Assembly (NCBI RefSeq): GCF_000708205.1
Contig: NW_014575563.1
Location: forward strand, 1,605,361-1,669,360
Length of the DNA: 64,000 bases
DNA from: Mixia osmundae IAM 14324
Lineage: Eukaryota > Basidiomycota > Mixiomycetes > Mixiales > Mixiaceae
Direction of reading: 5' to 3'
Shown: positions 10,960-23,100 of the stretch, in pieces
Layout: the number at the start of each line of letters is the position of its first letter
Position numbering within the stretch: the first letter of the stretch is position 1
The notes under the pieces: model-generated
Database searches by the model: none
What the model saw: only the letters and a program-made list of their open reading frames with translations
What the model was told of the DNA's origin: nothing
Translations under genes and position numbers: made by a program

Positions 10960-11568
10960 ATGACGGCCTCGCAAGCATTCGAAGAAGCGAACGTTGGCTA
11001 CGTTGCCCAGTACAATCTCGGTCACCTGCCCATCCAGCCTTCGCGCATGGTGGTCATCGTGACCTGCATGGACGCCAGGTCAGCTTCATTCTGCCAGCCA
11101 CCAAACCGATGCTCAACCGGCAACTTAGACTTGACCCTGCTCGCATCCTCGGCCTCGCCGAAGGGGATGCAATCGTCATTCGCAATGCAGGCGGTCGTGT
11201 CGCCGAGGAAATGCGGTCACTCATCATGACTCAGCAACTTCTTGGTGTTCGAGAGATCGTTGTCATCCATCACACGGACTGCGGTCAGTCGTGTGTGCGC
11301 TCGACGACACTCCGGTTCCTTACAATGTTGGACGACAGGTGTCACGAAATTCACAAACGATGTGGTTCACAGTCGGGTCCACGAGGCATTACACCAGGAT
11401 ATAAGTGACATGGATTTTATGACCTTTAGCGATATCGATGCCAGCATCAAAGACGATGTGTCCTTTCTTCGGAAGTCACCTCTTGTCTCTACAGGCACTC
11501 TGATCAATGGCTACAACTACAACGTCAGCACCGGCCAGATCTCGCTCGTAGTCAGCATCACCACTTGA
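10960..11568 (+). CDS. Beta-class carbonic anhydrase
   Basis: 167 aa in three exons: 10960-11078, 11129-11283, 11339-11568. It reversibly hydrates CO2 to bicarbonate with a zinc centre. The zinc-site motifs are split by introns: TCMDAR (Cys and Asp) at the end of exon 1 and HHTDCG (His and Cys) at the end of exon 2, with LGLAEGDAIVIRNAGGR between. The short length fits the minimal beta-class proteins found in fungi and bacteria rather than the longer Nce103 type. No targeting peptide is visible from the ATG at 10960. Both introns are GT-AG. Confidence 0.85.
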
Positions 11569-11960
11569 CTGAATACTTGGTATCATTTCGTCGTGCACTT
11601 GCTATCTCAAATGAAACCCCATGTCGCAAGCCGTAAAGCACAGGAAACGTCTGCATGCATGCCGAGGTCGATCTCGTTCTACAGTCCGCTCTGCTGGCTC
11701 GCGCTGCATTGGCCTCGCTCACGCGCTCACGTAGCCCCTGCTGCACGCGCCGAGGGCAGTCCGTGCGTCGCGTGCATGATCTCCCCAGACCACGCATGCT
11801 CGCACACCCACTGCCTCCGAAACACGGCATGTGCACACATGAATGAGCGCTTCACCTCCACTCGAGTCGAAGGCTTGCAGCACCGTGCGTGAGCTGACTT
11901 CACGTACCCGACGATCGCATTTCGCTCGCCAGCTGGTCATCGGCCGTGGGATAACGCAAC
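11569..11960. other. Intergenic region, about 390 bp
   Basis: Between two genes on the plus strand. It must hold the 3' end of the carbonic anhydrase transcript and the promoter of the next gene. Several short frames overlap on both strands but none shows a domain or splice structure. Confidence 0.4.
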
Positions 11961-12765
11961 ATGAAAGCACTGATATTGAGCAAACGAGTCGCTGAGCTCG
12001 CGCACGAACGACAAGGGATGTCAGGAGGGAGATTGATCATCGTCTGGGGAGGTTTCGATTTCGCTCTGTTGGCTGGTGGCCTGGCCGCTACTTCTGCCGC
12101 CGGTGAGCTATATACACTACCAGTAGAGACTCATCGCTGATGTCCACGACGCAGCCTTGGTCAGGTCGAATCTTGCAAAGACAGATGCCCAAAAGACAGA
12201 GCAGATACTCGATCGGCTCGCGTTCGATGATAGCATCGCGACGATCGGTGGGTCATGCTGTGATCTGCATAACGCCGAAGCTCACCATCTCGCAGCTGGA
12301 TTGACTATCGGCATCATGACTCTGATCGGCTTCCTCATCTCGATCTCTGCTCAAGTGGCAGCAGACAATAAGACGAGGATATTGAGGCTCAGGGCTTTTG
12401 GCTACTACCTCGTCGCGCTCATCGTATCGACTATCATCGCTGGCGTGATTGTCTGGCTGCAGACACTTCGGCCAGCAGATGAGATAGAGCTGCGATGGCC
12501 GGGCCTAAACGCGGCAAGTCAGAAAGAGCTTGAAACTGCCTTCGCCTGCTCGGCGAGTCAGAGCAAGATCCAGAGCTGCCTGGAACCCATCGCAGCAGCA
12601 GTCACGACGCGTCTCGGTTTTGCCTTTACAGCATTACACGCATTCTCTGGCGTGCAACTTATGCTCTGGCTCCTTACTGCCGCTCTCATCGTCCAATTGC
12701 AAGATCGCGAACGAGCTCGGCGGATAGACGCAAGGCAGGCAGCAGAAGCACAGTACAAACTTTAG
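11961..12765 (+). CDS. Multi-pass membrane protein, 250 aa
   Basis: Two exons, 11961-12102 and 12155-12765. Not recognised. There are four hydrophobic segments: GRLIIVWGGFDFALLAGGLA near residue 25, LTIGIMTLIGFLISISAQVA near 95, YYLVALIVSTIIAGVIVWLQ near 130 and FAFTALHAFSGVQLMLWLLT near 205. Between the third and fourth lies a hydrophilic loop with two cysteines (FACSASQ, QSCLEP), which could form a disulphide. The layout resembles fungal tetraspan proteins of unknown role; no active-site motif is visible. The C-terminal tail is charged and probably cytosolic. Confidence 0.65.
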
Positions 12766-12861
12766 GGATCAACAACACTATTGCATTGATGTTCAAATCA
12801 GACACAATGCGAACGATGCGCAATGGTGACAACAAGGCGCATGATGACCATTTGTACATTC

Positions 12862-14346
12862 CTACGAGCGGTCATATCGGCGCTCGGCATCTCGACCTGA
12901 CGCCGCATAGCCGCGATTGAAGGAGTGATAGTCGTCTTCAGACGGGCGCATGCCGTTGCGATCTTCTCGCCACAATAAAGGCTTGCAATCTTTATCGACG
13001 ACATCGGTCCCTTGTGGGCTCGCTCGGCGCCCCATGTTGGTAAGTAGCGGCGGCTTTCGCCTCTGTAAACGCCTGAACGAGAGGGACGCTGGTGATTGTC
13101 GGCGAGTGACGATGAGCGGCGAGGCGACACAGGGCGATCAGGGGAGCGTAAGCGATCTCGGATGTATCTGTTCCGGTGATCACCACCGAAGCTATTTCGG
13201 CGATCATCGTCTCTACAGGAGCCTCGCAGATCTCGCGCCATGTCGTCCGCATAGTCGCCTCTCGGCTCGCGCCTGTAATCGTTTTGCTTAACAAGCGGAT
13301 TCTTGGGCTTGTGCTTTGACTCGTCACGCGGGTAATGCAAGTAGTGAGACGGCTGAACACCGAGTCGAAGTCTGAGATCGAGTTGTGTGCCTACATAAGG
13401 CAAGCCCTGTAGGACGTCCTCTGCTTCAGTGAACGTAACGGTCACTGACGCGCAGAACGCTTGCCTCATGGTATACACGGATCATGTGGCCGTACACGAT
13501 GTTTCGATTCAGCATCTTTACCGCACGCTTTGCCTGCTCGTGTTCACCGAAGTCGATGAAGCTGGAAATACAAGTGGAATCAGCTCTGGACGTAGGATGG
13601 CGTAGCTAGGCAGCTCACCCAATGCCAGTCTTGCGCTCGAAGTCAGCACGCATAGGATGTCCGGCACGACGGCCGAGTCTTTTTAGATCCTGTGATGATA
13701 CTTCCTCAGCGAGTACACGTATGAGATCGATGCGGCGAACTTCATAGGTGATCGAAGAGGATATGCCAGAGATCTCGACGCGATAGCCTGTACTGCTGCG
13801 AGTATACTCGGCGCGAGTGCTGTCGTGCCCGATACTCCATGAGCTTAAGCGTGCCATGGCTATGAGTCATGCTTACCCAAAGTCCTCGTCGACTGCCTCT
13901 GGAGCTTCTTTCGCCAAGGTAACGATGAGCCTAAAGAGGTCAGATCGTCGAGTATCAGCCCAATTGAAACGAAACAGCTTCCTCTTCGTCCAAGAGACTC
14001 TATCGACAATCGTATTTGACATCAGTGAGCAGCTGTGTCGTTGCTATAGCACGCACACGACTGTTGACCTCTGCGATGGCTGCCTCTGCACTCTGAACAT
14101 GTATTGTCAGCAGGCGGTCGCATGAGCTGCGGGTGAGAGTCGTGCACCTCTTGCGTGGGCAGTTCGAGAAAAGCAAAGCCCTCTGTGCGAGAGGAGGTTA
14201 TCTAAAGTGAGAACAATGGCTTGACATTGTGCAAGTCACTCACGCTTCATGCGGATGTTGTCGAGTGGTCCGAACTTGCCGAACAGTTCTTCGAGGTCAT
14301 CTTGAATCGTCATAGACGATAGATTGCGGATCTGGATGCGCACCAT
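12862..14346 (-). CDS. SR-type splicing factor with two RRM domains
   Basis: The first RRM starts at MVRIQIRNLSS (RNP2) and its RNP1 is QGFAFLEL, rebuilt across intron 14183-14243. The second RRM runs from YRVEISGISS to MIRVYHE, with TGIGFIDFGE as RNP1. A tail rich in Arg, Asp and Ser (RSPDRPVSPRRSSS) ends YDRS at 12862. Exons: 14244-14346, 14148-14182, 14059-14092, 13877-14000, 13619-13834, 13465-13561, 13418 onwards. The intron at 13419-13464 has a GC donor (GAG|GCAAGC). Two joins are tentative: the one near 14001-14058, and one in the tail between about 13080 and 12960, where the frame must change. Likely role: pre-mRNA splicing or mRNA export. Confidence 0.75.
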
Positions 14347-14476
14347 GCTGACGACGTCGCCAGCTGAAGCGCTGAGCGCTGCCCGTATGGGCCAACGACT
14401 CAGCGTCGCGACTCGATTTATCGAATGTCAACGCACGCGAATGTCAACTTAATTGTGCTTGGCCAAAGGCCCATGA

Positions 14477-16147
14477 TCATCTTATCTCCTTTGAGTCAGA
14501 CAGGACCTGAGTGAGACGTGCGAGCGCATCCTGAGCCAGGGCGAGCGTCATATCCTGAAGCCCCGCTTTGACTAGCTTGTCCGTGACCGCGCGTGCTTGC
14601 ACGAGAAAGCGTCGCTCGAGGGCCTCTTTTGCGGGCGATGAGCGCATGCCGGTCTGTGACAAAGGTCAATATGGCTAGGTTTTAAAACGGTGCCAGACTT
14701 GCCTGATTGTCGTGATCTCGAGAGAACAAAAAGTAGAGAAATTGCGCCCTATCGAGAACGAGAGGCACAAGCTCTGCAGCGGTTTGTTCGTCGCTCATCG
14801 CAAGCAACTCGTCGCCTAGACTGCATAGAATCGGTGCAAATACCGTCGCAAATGCTGTCGTCAGGAAAAGTGAGGCCTCCGACCGCTGGAAACAGCTATT
14901 GAGCAATTCTCGAAACGGCTGAAGCGCGTTGGCTTGAAAGGCGATGGGCGCGTCGTGTTCGAGCAGCTCGACATAGCATTGCATCTGACGATCTTCTCGC
15001 TCCTGACAGACTGTATTGATGAGGAAGCCGAGCAAACGGAAGGCAATATTGCGTAGCACGATCTCTTGGCATTGCGCGGCTGCAGCTTGCAGGATCTATA
15101 CTTTGATCAGCGCAGAGCAAGGAGTGCCTCCAATAGGCGCACCTGAAGCAAGAGCTCAAAATTATTATTTTCTGGGGCGAACACTGAGCCTTTGACCCAT
15201 CTGACGAGTATAGCAATTGCAGGGTCGAGCTCACTTGCATCACACCCTGATCGGACTATGTTCATCGATAGCTTGATGACAGCGTCTTGTAAACCTGCGC
15301 TTGGCGGTTGCTGGTCACATACAGCGGCGACATAGCCAAGTATGCGCGTAATAGCTCTAGGATGCTGCTGATAACAGGTTGCATAGCCTGCTTTGTGTAA
15401 TTGTGCCATGACGATTTCTATGTCGAAGCCGTCAAGCTTCTCCAAATTGGCAGCGTCAGACAAGGATCTTGACTGATATACATAGACTCACTGGTCCTAG
15501 ACTGATTCGTCTTGACAGTCCACGTGCTGATGGCGGCTGCAATTCAGGAAATAGCTCCTCATAGGCTGCCTGCGCGAAGCTTGTCGAGGCGAAAGCAGAC
15601 GGAAGCGAGTTGGATGTGCATACCGCAATGAGATCTTGCGTGTGGAGCTCGACGAGCAAGCGAGCAGACTGACGGGTGTGCAAATCCGCGAGCGCGCAGT
15701 CGAGCGATGCTAACATGGCTTTGCGCCATCGGAGCAGGCGATCCTCGGCGTCTGATGAAGCTGTCGGCTTGAGGTTGAGAAACGCAGTCGAGAAACTGTC
15801 CAGAGTCGAGCTGAGCAGGGCTGTCCGACGCAGCGTTAGTCGTGCAAAGACTACTTCGAGCAGTCAGATCATGCTGATTTGCAGGGGCGCGACTTGCTCA
15901 CTGGCAGAGCGTCGAGCCCGAACAACAGTTCAGATACCGGCTGCGCTGCGACCTCCTCGATATTGTCGGCTATCTCGCAGACGGCGGTAGTGAGGGCAAG
16001 GAGTAGCGCTTTTGGGTCATCATGACGAATGCAGAGCTCGAGTAGCTCGGCAGATGCCGTTGAGGCTTGACTGCTGCTGGTTCGCGGATCATCGCATGCA
16101 GTAGAGAGAAGATGTCGCACGGTGTCTGACGGTACGCTGTCGTCCAT
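14477..16147 (-). CDS. Alpha-helical repeat protein, 492 aa
   Basis: Five exons: 15898-16147, 15492-15853, 15143-15439, 14703-15095, 14477-14653. The frame is continuous only if two introns use GC donors: 15854-15897 (GTGA|GCAAGT) and 14654-14702 (CAG|GCAAGT). The protein is nearly all helix with Leu-rich repeats, such as IAFRLLGFLINTV and FRELLNSCF. This looks like an ARM/HEAT solenoid; the phrase order weakly recalls the Ybp/glomulin family, but I would not assign it without a profile search. It has no signal peptide or membrane segment and is probably a soluble scaffold. Its start lies 8 bp from a doubtful gene on the other strand. Confidence 0.65.
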
Positions 16148-16155
16148 CAGAGGCC

Positions 16156-16621
16156 ATGGCCAGCTGTTGACATTCTCACGTGACGCTTAATTTACGCGGC
16201 AAGGAAAGCGCGCGTTGTGTTGGCCACCACAAACCGGATCGCTGGCGCAGCTCGCGAGCTTGAGCGTAGCGTGTACTCGCGGAAGTGCACAAAGGTAAGA
16301 AGGCTCGATACAAACGACGAGCAGGATTGCTTAGGACGTCCCACTCGACCTCGACTCGCGCCCAAGTTCGCTCTCGCTCGAATCTGTTCAAAAGGTCTAG
16401 CAGTGACTCTCTGAGGCGACTCCGACCCGTCTCTGCCGTCTTCACGACTTGCAACGGTCACGAACAGAACAGCTGTAGACCACTGAAGCATTTGGCATCA
16501 TCGAGCGACTTTACAATCACGGTGGCTTGGGTGCTCGCTGCTCCCTCTACTCGGCTCCGTCAGACGAGCTCTTAAGGCTCTCTGAACAGTCTCAAGAGCG
16601 TCGAAAGTCAATCTTGACATA
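16156..16621 (+). CDS. Doubtful small spliced gene, about 87 aa
   Basis: A possible gene starting MASS at 16156 needs introns at about 16166-16250, 16291-16330 and 16395-16479. The second is convincing (GTAAGA to CTTAG, 40 nt). The last open stretch reads ERLYNHGGLGARCSLYS and ends at a TAG at 16621. The product shows no known domain. The same stretch has a competing open frame on the minus strand (16176-16454) containing ARRLYRAF, an LYR-like motif, but that frame has no ATG start. Only one of the two can be real, and neither is secure. Confidence 0.25.
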
Positions 16622-16990
16622 GTCTATGGCTGTAAGTCTCGTTCCTGAGCCAGATCTCCTCCTGCCAGCCCTTGTCTTGCCACGCTCTCTGCGCGTCAGC
16701 CAAACTGTCCTCCACCGCCCAAGGAGCGGCCCGACGCGGCTTGTCTTCGATGCGACGTCTTCCTTCCCTTCGAACGCGCCAGTGGGCATCGCGTCACGAT
16801 CTGCATATAAGTATCGCGAGCTGACGTTTGGTTCTGCTCACTTCTTGCACTCTTGACTTTGCGACGCCGCATTGACGAATCGATCGTACTCAATCGCCAT
16901 ACTACTACGCATCGTGCATCACCATCGTGCAATTACACGCGCATCACTCTCCTCATTGTCGCCCACAAACGAAACGCGCATCCTTACACA

Positions 16991-19021
16991 ATGGTCCATC
17001 GCGACATGACTCGTCGTGCTGATCACGCCCAACGCATCGCTACATCTCGACGAGCGTCTCGCTCCGATGTACGCGCTTACATGACACTGCCCTACACCCG
17101 TCCTGCCTCGGCTACTCACGTTGCCGACGATGCATACACGCTCGCTCGACAGGGACAGATTGCAACAGCAACGGCACGCTCTCATCCATCGTCCACCCTT
17201 GCTCCCTCGGATAACGCTGCTCTCGACAAGCCCATTCACATCCGCGGCAAGACTCGCGCGGCCTCGAAAGTGAGCCCATTTGTATCCTTGCCAAGGTCAT
17301 ACTGATCGAGTCTACAGGGAAACGAGGAACGTCCAGCCCTGTGTGATCTGACAAACACTCGCGCCAGCAAGATTCCCGTGACACGCTCGAGAGCAGCATC
17401 TATCGCATCGGCCAAGCCTCTCGGCCCGGACGCCATGGCAATCGACGAGCAAGTCGAAGCAGCCGTCGCTCGTGCACAAGAGCAAGGCAAACCGTCAGCT
17501 CTGCCAACGCGCAAGGCAAGCATAAGCTCAACGCGACCGATCCGTGGCCTGCGCACTACAACAGCTTCTAGCGTCAATGCCGGCCTCGCATCTAGACCTC
17601 TCAAGGCGCAATCGTCCAATATACCCCGCTTGGCTGCTACCACGCTTCCCGGCAAGGATACAAAGCTCGCGCCCGTCGAGAGCAAGCCGCGTCGCATCAA
17701 ATCGTCGTCTACCACGCAGTCGGCCGCTACGGCCGCGCCGGCGCCTACAAAGACCAGTCGTTCAACCCTGCAAGTTCACGCGGACCCTGATCCTGGCCAG
17801 CCAGCAGCCGTCAAGGCGACTCGCACGCGCAAGACCAACATCCCCGTGGCTACTCAGCCAGAGAGCCGACGCGCCCGCCAGCAAAGTGCTACTGATGATC
17901 AGCCTGGACCGAACGCCGATCTAGATGCTGCACGAGTCAAGCGCGTGCGAACAGCTCAGCATGACGCGCCAGAGGCTTCTACATCGGCCGTTGCAGACGA
18001 AGAGCCTGTCAAAGCGCGCGAAAGCGTCAAGGGCAAAGAAAAGGCAGGCGAAATCATCGAACAGTGGGATGATCTTGATGCAGGGGACGAGGACGACCAG
18101 CTCATGGTCAAAGAATATGTGGTCGAGATCTATGACTACCTTCGCGATCTCGAGCTGACCACGTTGCCCGATCCTTACCTCATGGATCGTCAAGTCGAGC
18201 TGGATTGGTCCATGCGCGATCAGCTCGTTGACTGGGTCATCGACGTTCACACGCGCTTTCGTCTACTGCCTGAGACGCTCTTTCTGGCGATCAACATTGT
18301 CGATCGATTCCTCTCTATCCGAGAAGTATCGGTGACACGCTTCCAGCTTGTCGGAACTGCAGCGCTCTTCATTGCTTGCAAGTACGAAGAAGTCGTCTCG
18401 CCCAGCATCAAGAACTTCTGCTACGTCACCGATGGCGGCTACGAGGAAGAGGAGATACTCAAAGCCGAGCGCTACATCTTGTCTCAGATTCAGTGGAACC
18501 TGTCTTATCCTAATCCTGTCAACTTTCTCAGACGGATCTCGAAAGCAGACCACTATGACGTCCAGTCGCGCACAGTAGCGAAATACTTTCTCGAGCTCAG
18601 TCTGGTCGATCGTGATCTGATCGGACTCAGGCCGTCGCTCATCGCTGCTAGTTCCATGTGGCTTTCTCGCAAGATTCTCGCCCGTGGGCCTTGGGATTCC
18701 AACTTGAGCCATTACTCGGGCTACACGGAAGAAGAACTCGCTCCGGCCGCTCTCATGTTCTTCAAGTATGTCCAGACCAACACGCGTCGCATCAAGCACG
18801 AAGGCAAATCGCCTCTGCATACCGCTCTTCACAAGGTGCGGCCTCTGTTGAGTAAAGGGGACCAGGGCTGACTTGCTTACACGATGATGCAGAAATATGC
18901 GAGCAAGAAGTTCTCGAAAGCGAGCGAGTATGTCAAGGAATGGGTCGACGCTTGTCCGCTCGGCCTGGGCAGGATCACAATCGACGATCTGACGGGCCTG
19001 ATTATGCAAGGCTCGCAGTAG
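16991..19021 (+). CDS. B-type mitotic cyclin
   Basis: 641 aa in three exons: 16991-17269, 17318-18835, 18893-19021. It should bind and activate Cdc2/Cdk1 for entry into mitosis. A destruction box RPALCDLTN starts at residue 98, at the beginning of exon 2, and targets the protein to the APC/C. A long Ser/Thr/Lys-rich linker leads to the cyclin box, which starts at RDQLVDWVIDVHTRFRLL (MRAIL-type helix) with FLAINIVDRFLS and ACKYEEVVSP, followed by the C-terminal cyclin fold to the end. The upstream 370 bp is pyrimidine-rich with CATATAAG at 16803-16810. Both introns are GT-AG. Confidence 0.9.
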
Positions 19022-19271
19022 ACAAAGTCGCAAAGAGCTCGTTGCAGCTACCGATTGTATGTATGACCAAGTCAATCGCGTCTCGCAAAACGTCGCATCG
19101 CAAGCGCTCCACTGATCTCGACAATAGAGCTTACGGGCTCTGTATACCCTCGTCGAGTCCCGATGCTAGACAATCCTTTTTGGTGCGGCTCTTACTCTGA
19201 ATAGGAGACGAATCTACGACTCTTTTGACCTTTCTTGTATTCGAGAAGAATGCATTACAAAGCGTATGCGT

Positions 19272-19952
19272 TCATGACTTAAGAAAGTTGAGCGTCTTGA
19301 TGCTCTCTTTGTTCTTCTTCGCGAGAGCTTTCCTGGTGATGTCGTACTCTGCCACACGTCGCGCTCTGTCTTGTGTTCGTTGCTCGACTTCGCTGAGCCG
19401 CCGCTCGGGCTTCATTGTCGCCATCTGGTCTCTGTCGAGTTGCGCAGTACTGGCGTCGCTAGGCTTTGTTGACTTGCTGCCGGCATTCAACCGCGGTTTG
19501 CTGCCGACCGTCTTTATCGCGCTTCGTGCTGTGCCTGATCTGAGCGCTGTCTTGCCCTTTGCACCGCTCGCGGCAGGAAGATCGTCGGGTACTGAAGACG
19601 TTGGCGTGTCGAGGAGATGCCATAGCCAGGCGGGGTAGTCTCCGTCGGGTCGAGCAGGCGGATCGGGTACTCCTTTGAGGTAGGCCAACCCCTTGAGCGG
19701 CGTGCCAACTGTCGCTGCCGATCGCGGCGTATCCACTGCATCGATGTCAGCCGGGACGCTCTGTTTTTTACAACAGGATCTGAGCTTACAAGTGGGGTCT
19801 TGCGTTGGCTCTGGGGTCGTAGGCGTGGCCGATGAATTGGGCGCTTTTGCCGAGGATGAGCTGGATGCAAAGCGGCTGAAAGGTGATCGCCGGACTAGCA
19901 GCTGACTGTCTACGAGCCGTAAGCACACCCGACATCGTCGCAGGCTGGCCAT
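19272..19952 (-). CDS. Mitochondrial large-subunit ribosomal protein mL54
   Basis: 208 aa in two exons, 19790-19952 and 19272-19735, with an in-frame 54-nt intron at 19736-19789. The start at 19952 gives MASLRRCRVCLRL, a basic, Ser-rich mitochondrial presequence; an in-frame ATG at 19997 is also possible. The core GTPLKGLAYLKGVPDP and YPAWLWHLLD is the signature of mL54 (yeast Mrpl37), and the C-terminus KNKESIKTLNFLKS also fits. About 50 Ala/Ser/Thr/Lys-rich residues are inserted before the final helix. The protein is part of the mitoribosome large subunit. It converges on the cyclin gene and diverges from the glycosyltransferase. Confidence 0.85.
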   Translation of the reverse strand: MASLRRCRVCLRLVDSQLLVRRSPFSRFASSSSSAKAPNSSATPTTPEPTQDPTCKLRSCCKKQSVPADIDAVDTPRSAATVGTPLKGLAYLKGVPDPPARPDGDYPAWLWHLLDTPTSSVPDDLPAASGAKGKTALRSGTARSAIKTVGSKPRLNAGSKSTKPSDASTAQLDRDQMATMKPERRLSEVEQRTQDRARRVAEYDITRKALAKKNKESIKTLNFLKS

Positions 19953-20171
19953 CGTCAGTTCTATGGTTGACCAGGTTTTCGGCAGTTGTGCCAGCAAGCC
20001 GACGCGCTTGTCGGGTCATCAACGACGACAGAAGCCCGCCCGCAGACAGCTTCATAGCCGGTCACGCGCAAGCAGAGCAGCTTCGCGGGCGACGCTGTGT
20101 CCTGAGGAGCTGTTGACACGCTCCCAGCCGCTCATCGGCTACCGAGCTCACACACCTCACCTTCAAGCGTA

Positions 20172-23100
20172 ATGAGCGATCACGCGGAGGCTGTCCCGTC
20201 TGCCCAGGCCATAGGGGCTTTGGCAGAGTCGAGCGCGCTCGCAAGAGACTTGTCTGCCACCTCCAGCACGTCTACTTCATCGTTCAGTGACACAGGACAA
20301 CAGAACGGATACCCAGCACGGAGGCCTGCTCCAATATCGACGACCACAGAACCTGCTGATTCACCCTCACGCTCACGTATATTTCACATCACACCGTCTA
20401 GCATCGGCTCGCCCAGGCTGGCGAAGCGCTTTCTGCCGCCTAGGACGGTGCCTGAAGCCCTCACGTCGCCCGTAGATCCGTTCGCGACAACGCAATATGA
20501 CGAGACCCTCGTGCGATCTCACTCGAACGAGGGGCTGGCTAGCACGAGTGCAGCATCAGCCACGCGTTCAGGGTCATCCCTCAAGCCCAGGCGGAGCTCG
20601 CTTGGGCCTGGCGCTGCTTCCAAGGACGCGTCTTCACAGACAGTCTCAAACGGCTATGCCTCGCATACTCATTACAACGGATACAACGGCTCTGCAGCCC
20701 CGCCAGCCTCGCCTTACGCGAGTTCGCCGATGCTTGGCTCAGATGAGAGGCAGTCGCCTTTTGCCCATGCCCAGGCATCGTCACCTTTGGCGCAGTTACA
20801 AGCTCTCATCGTCGGCTCACTACCAGAACGCTGGTCACGGTCCCGTCAGGCGGGCAGTTCTAGCTCTGCCGGTGGACGCATGAGCAGGATGCGCAAGACT
20901 CGACTTCTCCTCGCACTTGTTGCGCTAGGCTGTCTTGCTTCGTTTTTGTCGAGCCAGCGGGATCGATTGCCTAGTCTCTCCATGCGAAGAAGGCGGAAGC
21001 AAGGAAGAGCCCTCAAACGACTCAGATTAGGTACGTCTGTCAAATTTCTGTAGTCCGGCAGGTCGTGACAGCACTTTGCAGACTTTCGGCCCGGCGAGCG
21101 CACAGCGAAAGCCGACAGACATCGCTTAGAAGATCTGCTGACGTTACCGTATGGCGTCGATCCGGGGCCGATGGGCTATGCGGCGCTTCTACATATATCA
21201 GACGCTGTACAAATAACGTCGCTGCAAGCGATTGTGGCCAACCTACAGAGCCAGATCATGCCACCTGACGAAATCCTGATCGTAGCGACAGAGCAGCTCG
21301 AGAATCAGTTGCGCTCCGTGGTCGGCAAGCTACCAGCGCTCTCTGCTGCTGAGAAAGCGATGCTCCAGGTCAGCGTTTATCCTTCCGATGATTACGCCAC
21401 TTCCGCAGAGGCGATTGTCGAAGCAGCCGTCGATTTGCAGAGTGGCTTCTTATTGCTGCTCGAGCCTCCGCGGCGAACGGGCACGACGCACCTGGGCGCC
21501 ATGTTCGCTTCGAGTCTCATGCATGTTGCGGCCACGAGCGAGTATAGCAGTGCCGTGCTGGCACACGCAGGCATCAGCTTCGACGATCCGTCGAGTTGCG
21601 TCTATGCGGACACAAACGCCAAGGAAGACGCAAAGGGCAATGCGACAGCTTGGACAACGACGCTGAAAGTACCCACCGGCCCAGTGCTCTTCCGCACTTC
21701 TTGGGTCGCCTCCGTCGACCCACATGAGCTCCCAACAGAAGGTAGCCTGCCGCCTGGTGCAGCGCTATCGATTGCACTTTCACGAAGATCTGGCATACCC
21801 ATCAAACTAATTCCGTTCTCGTCAGCACATCTTGCGTCTTCCGAGCATGCGAGAGGCGCCTGGATGATTGCGCCCGATTGGCCACACGAAGCCTGCGCAG
21901 CTTTGCAGGATTCGATCGATATCTCCTCGCTCTCGAGCCTGTCGTCGCCTGTCATTGTCGAACGAGTGCAAATGCCCGTGCTAGAAGGCGGTGCCATGGC
22001 GCTCTTCGTCAGCGATGAGAAGGATCTGGCCCTGGCGATACCGCTCGCGTGCGGTCTGTCAAGAACACATGCTCTGCAAATATGGGTCGCTCTAGCACCG
22101 TTTGGCGGTAAAGAGGCTACCGATAGGTATCAAGCTGTGATCAAGCAGTGCTCGCTAGACGTTCGACCGCTACGTGATCTCTCGCTCGATGGGGATATCT
22201 CAGACGAAGCTCTCATCTATCGAGTCCGCGGGGTTATGCAGCGGCACGACTTCGATGTCGTCTTACACGTTACTGGTGGCGTTGTGTCGAGCTCGATCCA
22301 TCTCGCTCTCACCATCGCTGGCGTCAACTTCGACGCGCACCCTCTCGACAGCGTCGTTGGCATTGAGATACCTCAAAGTGACATTGCTCACGTTGACTGG
22401 CTAGCTGCACTGCCGCTCGATGCTATTCGATGTCAGTCTCATGCGTTACAGATGGATATCTGGAGCTAACGCAAGCTATAGCATGGAATGTGCCAAAGAT
22501 AGATATTTCGGTCATAACTAGAGATCGGCCGGACTCGCTGCTGCGGTTGATGAAGTCTGTCGAAGCTGCACACTTTCTCGGCGATCGAGTCAATATCGGT
22601 CTCAACTTGGAACAAAATGCCGACTTTGACACTCACAAGCTCGTCGCACAACTCGAGTGGCCGCACGGCACGCTGAATATCCGTCATCGCGTGGTCGTAG
22701 GCGGTCTGATACCTGCCATTGTCGAGTCTTGGTACCCGCGCAACAACGACACATACGGCGTCTTCCTAGAGGACGACGTGGAGGTTTCGCCACAGTTCTA
22801 CGCTTGGCTCAAGTTTACAATCTTACAATATCGCTATGATGCGTCGACAAAGGTTGAAGCGGCACGTTTGTTTGGCGTCAGTCTGTATCAGCAAAAGAAT
22901 GTGGAGCTGCGCAATGAAGGCAGGCGCGCTTTCGACGCTCATGCGCTCTTTGCCGATCTCGGTCTGCCAGCTACGCGACCGTATCTATCGCAAGTGCCCT
23001 GCTCGTGGGGCGCAGTCTACTTTCCGGAGCAATGGAAAGAATTTCACCACTTTCTGTCGCTCAGATTCAACGAGTCTTCGCTCGACATCACGGATCTCAT

